NCBI GenBank assembly: GCA_037129555.1
Contig: JBAXUS010000007.1
Span: 8,675-72,674, forward strand
Reading direction: 5' to 3'
DNA length: 64,000 nt
Source: JANXLS01 sp037129555
GTDB taxonomy: Bacteria; Planctomycetota; SZUA-567; H5-PLA8
Shown here: one piece after another, positions 33,924 to 41,082 of the stretch
Position numbering within the stretch: position 1 is the first letter of the stretch
Layout: each line of letters begins with the position of its first letter
Translations under genes and position numbers: made by a program
The notes under the pieces: model-generated
What the model was told of the DNA's origin: nothing
Databases searched by the model: none
What the model saw: the letters and a program-made list of their open reading frames with translations, nothing else

Positions 33924-35246
33924 TTATCCGCTGGAGTCCTTTCGGGCAATCACAAACGCGTTCACCAGAAGTCCTGTTCCGGCGATCAGCAACGCGGCGA
34001 CCGTTACGAATTGCAACGCTCCTCCCGGCGAACCGCCGTCGAATGTTGAAGTGGTTGCGAGAGGATTCATGTACCACGTGTAGAACCAAACGCCGCTGCC
34101 TTTGCCCTCGGGAGCAGAAAAGAGGGGTTGAAAAATGGTGTCGCCGACGAATTGCAATGCGTTCGAAACAAGCGCGACGATCATAAAGTAAACAACTCCC
34201 CGGCCCGGAAAATGGGTGTCGAGCGCGGTGAGAACGAACGGCAATCCCAGCGCGGCCAGCGCACTCATCGGATACAGATAACGAATCGGGAACATGTTGA
34301 GCTGATAGAAGCACAACCAAAAAAGCATCTGCGCACACACGCCCGCAAGCATCGCTGCCGCAATGAAGCGATTGAGTCGTGATGTCCTCCAAAGTCGAAC
34401 ACATCCGAACACAAGCGCCGGGAGAAACCACAGCGTCCGAGCAAACATGGCCGCCACGTGATGCAAATTCCCGACGATGTATCGCGGCGAAATGTTGGCG
34501 CTCACGTCGTTATGATAGCCCGTTGGAACAAGGCTGTGGTAGCGCGAGACATTCACCAAAACAAGAGCGAGGGCGGCGAGCGCAGGCGCGGATCCGAACA
34601 TAATCGCGTTCCGAAAACGAAGACTTAAAGGAGCAGCGTTGAACATAATGTCCCCGACTAAAACGAACCACACGCACGCGACCAGTGGGGCGTGTGGATA
34701 GTGACACGCCCCGGCGATCGCGAGACCCGCGCCGGACAGCACGAGCCACTTGGGTTCGGATAAGTGCTGCGACCCTTTCAGAAAACTCCAGAACGCAAGC
34801 ATGACGCCGAACACGATCCCTGCATCTGCGTAAAAAAATCGCGCGTAAGTCAAATGGGTGCTCCCGAGGCAAAATACGAGCGACGAGCAGTATGCGATGC
34901 GCCGGGAAAAATTCAGCATCGACACAATGTCGAAGAGCAAAACGCCCGCGAGTGCCGAGAGCACCGGGACGATGAGCGCTGAGACCGCCCGGCGGCTGAT
35001 CGCTCCCGACGTCACGCGCTCAACAATTTCGCCGAGCCAGACAAACGGTCCCGACAGAAACGGCAATCCCAGCGAATACCGGTTGTACTGCGGCGGCGCT
35101 CCAGGTTCGCCGGGCAAACGCAAGTCGGCCTTGATCCACATGCGCTCGGCGTCGTCGAGATATTCTCGCAAATCAAGATAGCCCCCGTTGCCTTTCCAGA
35201 AGGCGAGGAACATCAGAAGTAGACCGAAGAAGATGCGGACGCGCAC
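33924..35246 (-). CDS. Polytopic membrane protein, GT39/PMT-like
   Basis: A 440-residue integral membrane protein with roughly ten hydrophobic helices. GTG 35246 is the start, with AGGAG 4 nt upstream. After the first helix, NGGYLDLREYLDDAERMW is the acidic luminal/periplasmic loop typical of lipid-phosphosugar-dependent (GT39/ArnT-like) glycosyltransferases, followed by YNRYSLGLPFLSGPF. A FYADAGIVFGVMLAFWSF segment and a CHYPHAPLVA loop follow. Such enzymes glycosylate proteins or lipids outside the membrane. The catalytic call is moderate. It ends 97 nt before the FAH gene. Confidence 0.65.
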   Translation of the reverse strand: MRVRIFFGLLLMFLAFWKGNGGYLDLREYLDDAERMWIKADLRLPGEPGAPPQYNRYSLGLPFLSGPFVWLGEIVERVTSGAISRRAVSALIVPVLSALAGVLLFDIVSMLNFSRRIAYCSSLVFCLGSTHLTYARFFYADAGIVFGVMLAFWSFLKGSQHLSEPKWLVLSGAGLAIAGACHYPHAPLVACVWFVLVGDIMFNAAPLSLRFRNAIMFGSAPALAALALVLVNVSRYHSLVPTGYHNDVSANISPRYIVGNLHHVAAMFARTLWFLPALVFGCVRLWRTSRLNRFIAAAMLAGVCAQMLFWLCFYQLNMFPIRYLYPMSALAALGLPFVLTALDTHFPGRGVVYFMIVALVSNALQFVGDTIFQPLFSAPEGKGSGVWFYTWYMNPLATTSTFDGGSPGGALQFVTVAALLIAGTGLLVNAFVIARKDSSG

Positions 35247-35507
35247 GGGGCTCCTGTAACAATGGTTTCAGTTTTGAAGTTTCGAGTCTCTCTTTTTGTC
35301 GAGCGAAATGCAAGCGCGGTTCGCGCGCTGAATCATCTTCAGTTCAATCGCCAAAAATCCGAAACCAACTGGGCGGAAAAGAAATATTTTCGACTAATTC
35401 TTTGAAAATCACACGCGCTTTGCGGCGTCTTTATTCTGCGTTAATGAAAATCGACGATACTAGTTCATATCAAGGCAAAACGAGTAGTGGGGGCTACGGA
35501 GCGTTCA
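35247..35507. other. Divergent intergenic region, GT39-like / LpxH-like
   Basis: These 261 bases separate two divergent genes. They hold a fragment of the GAAACC-type repeat (about 35270-35290) and an AT-richer stretch before the LpxH-like gene with GATACT near 35456 as a weak -10 candidate. I see no gene. Confidence 0.45.
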
Positions 35508-36338
35508 ATGAGTAAGAAGCACTTTCGGACCATTTGGATCTCGGATACCCATTTATGTTCGCGCGATTGTCGCGCGGATTATCTCTTAAGCTTTCTGAAA
35601 CACACCAAGTCTGAGCAGCTCTATTTGGTCGGCGACATCATCGACGTGTGGCAACTGAAGCGGCGATGGTTTTGGCCTCAGCCGATCAACAATGTCATTC
35701 AAAAGATTTTGAGTCGAGCGAAAAAGGGAACTCACGTCACGTACATTCCTGGAAATCACGACGAGTGTTTGCGTGATTTTGTCGGTGCCACGTTCGGCGA
35801 TGTCAGCTTGAAAATGGACGCGATTCACACCACTGCCGATGGCAAGCGTTACCTTGTTCTGCACGGCGATGTTTTTGACGCGGCCGTGCAACACAACCGG
35901 TGGCTCGCGGTGCTCGGCGACGCGGCTTACGGATGGCTGATTTATTTGAACGGTGTGCTGAATTTCTTTCGCAAGCTGCTCAATCTCCGTTATTGGTCGC
36001 TCTCTGGCTACATCAAGGGCCGGGTCAAAAATGCGGTCAGTTACATCAACAAATTTGAAGAAGTCGTCGTCGGTTACGCGCGCCAGCAAAATGTGGATGG
36101 CGTAATTTGTGGACACATCCACCAACCCGCGATCAAGACCATTGCGGGATTGCAATACTGCAACACGGGCGATTGGATCGAAAATTGTACGGCGTTGGTC
36201 GAGCATTTTGATGGCCGGCTCGAACTGTTGAACTGGCTCAAGGATTGGCCGGAAATCGCCGCTCAACCGATCGTTGACGAGGAAGATGACGACGTCGTCG
36301 TACCACTTCCAGATGCACTTCAAGGGTTTGGAGCGTAG
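35508..36338 (+). CDS. UDP-2,3-diacylglucosamine diphosphatase-like metallophosphoesterase (LpxH-like)
   Basis: A 276-residue calcineurin-like phosphoesterase. It contains ISDTHLCSRDCRADYLLSFLK, LVGDIIDVWQLKRRWFWPQ, YIPGNHDE, VLHGDVFDAAV and CGHIHQPAI, all metal-ligand blocks in order. The DIIDVW and RRWFWPQ residues match the LpxH/YbbF branch, which cleaves UDP-diacylglucosamine to lipid X in lipid A synthesis. The ATG at 35508 has GGAG about 7 nt ahead. Some bacteria use homologues with other substrates, so lipid A synthesis is probable rather than proven; hldE/hldD elsewhere in the window support LPS. Confidence 0.82.
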   Translation: MSKKHFRTIWISDTHLCSRDCRADYLLSFLKHTKSEQLYLVGDIIDVWQLKRRWFWPQPINNVIQKILSRAKKGTHVTYIPGNHDECLRDFVGATFGDVSLKMDAIHTTADGKRYLVLHGDVFDAAVQHNRWLAVLGDAAYGWLIYLNGVLNFFRKLLNLRYWSLSGYIKGRVKNAVSYINKFEEVVVGYARQQNVDGVICGHIHQPAIKTIAGLQYCNTGDWIENCTALVEHFDGRLELLNWLKDWPEIAAQPIVDEEDDDVVVPLPDALQGFGA

Positions 36339-36397
36339 AACAAGCCCTTCATGTTTCCGCGAAAAATCTGTTGCAAAGATCGCGTTGTGATTCGTGT

Positions 36398-36467
36398 CCC
36401 GTCATGCTGTTGACCCCGAAAGCCTATGACACACCGGCTGAGGGCTCAGTGGCTTGACGGGTTTTTT
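36398..36467 (+). ncRNA. Candidate small structured RNA ending in a terminator-like stem
   Basis: CCCGTCA (36398-36404) pairs with TGACGGG (36455-36461), enclosing 50 nt, and is followed by six Ts. Inside, CTGA/TCAG and AGCC/GGCT can form small helices. It begins 60 nt after the LpxH-like stop. A loosely closed loop of 50 nt is unusual for a terminator, so it could be a small RNA or an unusual 3' end. No known RNA family is recognised. Confidence 0.35.
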
Positions 36468-36496
36468 AATTGTGCGGATTGTCAGTGAATGGCGAC

Positions 36497-36527
36497 AAAA
36501 AAGAGGCGATTGAATCGCCTCTTTTTT
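36497..36527. terminator. Bidirectional Rho-independent terminator
   Basis: AAAAAAGAGGCGAT (36497-36510) pairs perfectly with ATCGCCTCTTTTTT (36514-36527), loop TGA. It serves both the LpxH-like gene (plus) and the polyferredoxin gene (minus, stop at 36556). Confidence 0.92.
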
Positions 36528-36555
36528 CGTAAACATTTTGAATTGACAGCCTGAA

Positions 36556-38883
36556 TTACTTTTGTGCTTCGGCCAGAATGCGGTCGGCGAAGAACTCGCG
36601 GGCGTTGACGCGTTGCGCAGCTTCGTGCGGGCAGGCGTAGACGCAACTCGGAGTCGACAAGTCCGTGCACAAATCGCAGGTGACGGCCTTCTTTTGAATG
36701 TTCGCCTTCTGGAAGCCCGGACGTTCCGGATCGTCCACCATTCCTTCGCCTGGGAATTGGTGCATGTTGATGTTGCCGTAGGGACACTGCTCAGCGCACA
36801 GCCCGCAACCCACACACCAATCTTCGATGATGATTTCGAGCGTTTCTTTGCGCCGAATCGAACCGACCGGACAACCGACCATGCACAGCGGATCCATGCA
36901 GCTTCGGCAGGACGTCGGCACCAGGAATTTATCGAAGCGCATGCCTTCGCGGACCAATCGGGTGACGCCATCGTGCGCGTCCGAACAGGCGCGGACGCAT
37001 TCGTCGCAGCGTGTGCATTTTTCCAAATCGAGAAGCAGCAGACTCTGCGCGTGCATCAATCCTTGGCTCAAGAAGTTCGTGAGCGGAATATCCGGCGCAC
37101 TCTTGGCAACCAATGACGCCTGCTTTTCGCGCTTCGCCGCTTCAGCTTCGAAACTCTTTCTCAAGCTATCGTACCAACTCAGCATGAAGTCAAAGTGGAC
37201 TTTGCGGATACAGACGACTTCGACATGATCCAGTGCGGTGCAGCTTGCCGTGCGCGGGCCACCTTTGAGCAAGCCCATTTCACCGAAGTATTCGCCTCGT
37301 CCTAAGTACGTCAACACCATTTCGCCGCCCGGATGGCTCTGGCTGATCTTCACGCAACCGACGCGGATTAAGTAAAACGCGTCCGCCGGGTCGCCCTGCT
37401 TGACAATGACTTGGCCGGCATCGAAGCGCAGCAATTCAACGCGATCTTTGAGCTGCTTGATGAAGCTCTCGTCCAAGTCTTTGAAGATCGGAACGCTGCG
37501 CAAATGCTGCGCGAGCGCTCGTTCGCGGTAGTTCTTGTCCAGCTTGTCCTTGAATTTCTTGTTCTTCTGCAACGTCTGCAACACATTTCGGAGCATTTCA
37601 ATAATCGTACATTCTTCGGTTGCGCGAACCGTCGCCGAGCGAGGTTGGAAGCTCATGCAAGTCATTTCGCCGAAGAGGTCTTCTTCTTGCAGCATGGCGA
37701 TCGGATGATCGAGTGACAGATCCGTCGGGCCGTCGTTTCGAATCATTTTACCGCTGGAATTTTCGCGCACTTCATCGGTCTTTGTGCGCGTCAAACCGCC
37801 GGTGAATTTCTTCAGCATGCCGAAAATACCGGAGCTGTTTTCTTTGGTCTTATCGCTCTTGATTTGGCCGATAGGCGTGTTGAGGAAGACCTCCGCCTTG
37901 CCACTGAGAATATAAAACGCGGTCGATCCGAATTCGCCTTCGCGGCAAACGATGTCGCCCTTTTTGAATTTGCGGAGCAGGATGCTACCTTGATTGCGCT
38001 TCAGGAACTCCGGCGAAATCGCGGAGAACATCGGCATCTTAATGAGCTCTTCGACGCTGAGTACTTCGGACGCGTTAGTCGCTCCCAACTTGCCAGCTGC
38101 TTTACCGATGATGCTCTTGCTCATCACTTCGGCCTGGCTGGTGATGGCACCGGTCGGACACGAAATCATACACTCGCCGCAATTGACGCAGGACGACTGG
38201 CCCATCGGCTTGTTCATGTCGAACGAGATGCTGGTGGCGTAACCCTTGCCCATGCGACCGATGACGTTGTTGTGTTTCACGTCGGTACAGGCGCGAACGC
38301 AGCGGTCGCAGACAATACACGCGCTGTGGTCGATGGCGATATCAACGTTGCTGAGATCGTGGCCTTTGGCGAAGAGGAACTTGCTGAGATCCGCAGGTTC
38401 ACTGCCGCAGGGCGATGCCGTCTGCTTATCGTGCGCACGAGATTCAAAACGCGGCTTATAAGGTGCAGGTGCCATGGCGTTGGCGAGCAACTCATCGACC
38501 GGCGCCTTCAGGATACCGAGCTTTTCGGCGAGCAGTTCAAGTTCGCAACTGTGCGTTTCCTTGTGGCGGTCGCACGGCACAGGATGGTCAGCCAGAAGCA
38601 ATTCAACGAGCATCTTGCGCGACCGTTCGAGCCGGTCGTTGGAGGTCGTGACCTCCATATTGCTTTCGCACGGCCGGACGCATGACGCGGCGAATACGCG
38701 GGCGCCTTTGACTTCAACAACGCAGGCGCGGCACACGCCGATTGGAGTCAGCGGGGGCTTGTGGCAGAGCACAGGAATGGGAATGCCGACGGTTTGCGCG
38801 GCATCCCAAATGCTGGTGCCTTCCGGCACCGTTACGTCTTTGCCATCGATCTTTAGTGTGACAGTCTTCAGTGGGGCAGTCAT
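36556..38883 (-). CDS. Polyferredoxin with NuoG-type N-terminus and two cyclic-nucleotide-binding domains
   Basis: A 775-residue cytoplasmic electron carrier with an unusual build. Residues 1-80 are a NuoG/HydA-type [2Fe-2S] ferredoxin (Cys40, 51, 54, 68). The next NuoG block reads His100, Cys104, His107, Cys113, with His where the middle Cys is expected. Two [4Fe-4S] sites follow (Cys189/192/195/199 and Cys232/235/238/242). Then come two CRP-like cNMP-binding domains (about 285-430 and 463-575), each keeping a phosphate-binding FGE...R-S/T-A cassette (404-417 and 533-546). The end is an HycB/DmsB-type ferredoxin with four four-Cys groups (623-633, 659-671, 690-700, 736-751). No molybdopterin or hydrogenase domain is present. 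It follows the NuoE-NuoF fusion gene, its likely partner. Confidence 0.85.
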   Translation of the reverse strand: MTAPLKTVTLKIDGKDVTVPEGTSIWDAAQTVGIPIPVLCHKPPLTPIGVCRACVVEVKGARVFAASCVRPCESNMEVTTSNDRLERSRKMLVELLLADHPVPCDRHKETHSCELELLAEKLGILKAPVDELLANAMAPAPYKPRFESRAHDKQTASPCGSEPADLSKFLFAKGHDLSNVDIAIDHSACIVCDRCVRACTDVKHNNVIGRMGKGYATSISFDMNKPMGQSSCVNCGECMISCPTGAITSQAEVMSKSIIGKAAGKLGATNASEVLSVEELIKMPMFSAISPEFLKRNQGSILLRKFKKGDIVCREGEFGSTAFYILSGKAEVFLNTPIGQIKSDKTKENSSGIFGMLKKFTGGLTRTKTDEVRENSSGKMIRNDGPTDLSLDHPIAMLQEEDLFGEMTCMSFQPRSATVRATEECTIIEMLRNVLQTLQKNKKFKDKLDKNYRERALAQHLRSVPIFKDLDESFIKQLKDRVELLRFDAGQVIVKQGDPADAFYLIRVGCVKISQSHPGGEMVLTYLGRGEYFGEMGLLKGGPRTASCTALDHVEVVCIRKVHFDFMLSWYDSLRKSFEAEAAKREKQASLVAKSAPDIPLTNFLSQGLMHAQSLLLLDLEKCTRCDECVRACSDAHDGVTRLVREGMRFDKFLVPTSCRSCMDPLCMVGCPVGSIRRKETLEIIIEDWCVGCGLCAEQCPYGNINMHQFPGEGMVDDPERPGFQKANIQKKAVTCDLCTDLSTPSCVYACPHEAAQRVNAREFFADRILAEAQK

Positions 38884-38907
38884 TGAAGAGCCTCTCGTGT
38901 TCAGGTG

Positions 38908-38962
38908 GAGCCGACGGTTATCCGGCTCTGTGTTGAAGAACGAGCCGAAAAGATTTCGGCTC
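38908..38962. repeat. Two tandem GAGCCG palindromes between the redox genes
   Basis: GAGCCG/CGGCTC at 38908-38928 (9-nt loop) and GAGCCGAAA/TTTCGGCTC at 38942-38962 (loop AGA) lie in the 96-nt gap between the NuoEF fusion and the polyferredoxin gene. No T-tract follows, so full termination is unlikely; they might tune or process the shared message. Confidence 0.7.
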
Positions 38963-38979
38963 CACGATCTTTGAACATT

Positions 38980-40680
38980 TTATTTCTTGATCTTCGCGTC
39001 AATTTCGTTCTTGAAGTACTTCAAGACAGACTGAATCGGTGCCGGAACGACTTGACCCAAACCGCAGATCGAGGTCATGATCAGCGTGTCGGAGAGCTGT
39101 TCAATATCGTCCAAATCGGCCTTCGTACCATTGCCTTTGTGAATTTTGTAAATGATGTCGACCATCTTCTGCGAGCCGACACGGCACGGAACGCACTTTC
39201 CGCACGATTCATTGCGGTAGAAGCGCGTCGCGTTCAACGCCATCTCGACCATGTCGGTGCCTTCCGCAATAGCGACAATCGCGCCGGAGCCGAGCATCGA
39301 TCCGGCATCTTGCATGATCTTGAAGTCCATCGACAGATTCATCATCGACGGCGGAAGGAATCCGCCTGAAGGGCCTGACGGAGCGAAGGCTTTGATCTTC
39401 TTCCCACCCAACATGCCGCCACCCAATTTGTTGATGGCTTCTTCGTAAGTCGTGCCCATCGGCACTTCGAAGACACCGGGCGTATTGACGTGTCCGCTGA
39501 CGCCGATCCATTTCAAACCCGCGCATCCATTGATACCCTGGGACTTAAACCAATCCGGGCCTTTGTGCAGTATGCAGGGAACATACGAGAGCGTTTCAAC
39601 GTTGTTGATGACCGTCGGCTTGCCCCACAATCCCACAAAAACGGGGAAGGGCGGCTTTACGCGCGGCTGGCCTCGGTGGCCTTCGATGGCTTCGAGCAGC
39701 GCGCTTTCTTCGCCTTGGATGTAACCGCCGGGCGAGACAAACACTTCGAGGTCAAAGGTCTTGCCCGATCCCAGCACATTCTTGCCGACAATGCCGAGTT
39801 TCTTGGCGACTTCGATTTCTTTCTCCATGGCATGAATCTGATCGTGGTATTCGTGGCGGATGTAAATAAATCCGCGCTTCGCTCCGACGACGATTCCGGC
39901 CAACACCATGCCTTCGACCAGAAGCCACGGCACGTTCTTCATCAACTCGCGATCTTTAAAGGTGGCGACTTCACATTCGTCGGCGTTACACACAACATAC
40001 TTTTCATCGCCCGGCGCTTTATTGACGGCTTCCCATTTTGAACCCGTCGGGAATCCTGCGCCACCCATTCCGCGCAATCCGCCCGTTTTCAATTTCCCGA
40101 TCACATCCCCAATCGGACCGAGACTGGCAACGCCCTTCACAGCCGATTCAATCGCCGCTTGCTCTTCGCTTTGCGGTGCGGGATGTAGAATGTTATTGAT
40201 CAGCGTCTTGATCGCGCCGTAGCGTTCACCTTCGTTGGCGTACGGATCGGACTTAAACGGACCTTTGAGTCCCGGGAAATGTTGCTCGGGGACTTCCTTG
40301 CCCGCAAGCGCCTGCTTGACTAACTCAAGCAACGCCGCGTGCCCTTGACCGGCGTACGGATGATCGTTGATCAGAATGCCGGGAGCGCGATCACATTGTC
40401 CCAGACACGAGACGTGACCGACGTGAACGTCGGAGCGTCCTTTGCAGAGCGCTTCGATGTCGGTGCGCAATTTGTCGCACCCGTTCAGGGCGCAGGGAAA
40501 ATCGCCGCAGACGCGAACATCGACTTTGGGCGGCGGCACCATTCTAAAATGCGGATAGAAGGTGGCGACACCATGCAAATCGTAAACAGGAATATTGAGC
40601 CGCTGCGACAGAGCTGTGAGCTCTTTTTCAGGGACATAGCCGTGTTTGTGCTGGATCTCGTGCAGTTCTTTTATAACCAA
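38980..40680 (-). CDS. NuoE-NuoF fusion (NADH-oxidising flavoprotein, HoxF/HndC-like)
   Basis: A single chain joining a NuoE-type thioredoxin-like [2Fe-2S] domain to the NuoF NADH/FMN module. NuoE part: GVATFYPHF, CGDFPC and SCLGQC ligands. NuoF part: GLRGMGGAGFPTGSKW (FMN), CNADECEVATFKDR, GYIQGEESALLEAIEG (NADH), and SCGKCVPCRVG plus SICGLG for the [4Fe-4S] site. It would take electrons from NADH (or return them) and pass them to the polyferredoxin next door. The start is uncertain: TTG 40680 has AAAGG 6 nt ahead (566 residues); the frame is open to a TTG at 40818. No other complex I gene is near, so this is not a standard nuo operon. Confidence 0.88.
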   Translation of the reverse strand: MVIKELHEIQHKHGYVPEKELTALSQRLNIPVYDLHGVATFYPHFRMVPPPKVDVRVCGDFPCALNGCDKLRTDIEALCKGRSDVHVGHVSCLGQCDRAPGILINDHPYAGQGHAALLELVKQALAGKEVPEQHFPGLKGPFKSDPYANEGERYGAIKTLINNILHPAPQSEEQAAIESAVKGVASLGPIGDVIGKLKTGGLRGMGGAGFPTGSKWEAVNKAPGDEKYVVCNADECEVATFKDRELMKNVPWLLVEGMVLAGIVVGAKRGFIYIRHEYHDQIHAMEKEIEVAKKLGIVGKNVLGSGKTFDLEVFVSPGGYIQGEESALLEAIEGHRGQPRVKPPFPVFVGLWGKPTVINNVETLSYVPCILHKGPDWFKSQGINGCAGLKWIGVSGHVNTPGVFEVPMGTTYEEAINKLGGGMLGGKKIKAFAPSGPSGGFLPPSMMNLSMDFKIMQDAGSMLGSGAIVAIAEGTDMVEMALNATRFYRNESCGKCVPCRVGSQKMVDIIYKIHKGNGTKADLDDIEQLSDTLIMTSICGLGQVVPAPIQSVLKYFKNEIDAKIKK

Positions 40681-40910
40681 GCTCAGCCTTTCCGCTCGGA
40701 AGTGTGCCGATGAATTAATCCAGGTTGTTTGCCGCCTGTGCGCCAGCACATCGTCAACGCCGCTGAATTCGTTTGGCCACTCCGAACTTCGTTTTGTCGC
40801 GCAGCTACCAGAGAACAAATTGTATGGGTAATCGTTTCAAAATCATAGTCCGCTCCCGCAGCTTGTCAAGGCAAGCCGCGAATTTTTTTCAACGGCAAAC
40901 AGCGAAAGGC

Positions 40911-41061
40911 TTTTAACATCGAATAACGCGAATAAACGCGAATGAATTGGGAACAAAGGAGGAGGAGAACCGGTATCGCACTTTCCGCTCCAAACTTTTC
41001 CCATCAACCTCTAAAATTATTCGCGAAGATTCGCGTTTATTCGCGTTATTCGATGTTAAAA
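40911..41061. repeat. Perfect 33-bp inverted repeat with 85-bp spacer
   Basis: TTTTAACATCGAATAACGCG... at 40911-40943 is the exact reverse complement of 41029-41061. Each arm is internally repetitive (AATAACGCG / AATAAACGCG). Weaker similarity continues outward (GGCAAACAGCGAAAGG versus GTTCGCCGTTCGCCG). The right arm ends 22 nt before the PVC cytochrome stop codon at 41083. The gap between this gene and the NuoEF gene is otherwise without genes. Confidence 0.85.
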
Positions 41062-41082
41062 AGTCGTTCGCCGTTCGCCGTT

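Noticed and set aside
33827..33949. Upstream extension of the FAH-family frame to 33949
   Set aside because: It would overlap the 3' end of the GT39-like gene and lacks a ribosome binding site; GTG 33826 with GGAG is better.
38980..40818. Complex I (nuo) operon
   Set aside because: Only an E-F fusion and a G-like head are present; no membrane or Q-module subunits lie nearby.
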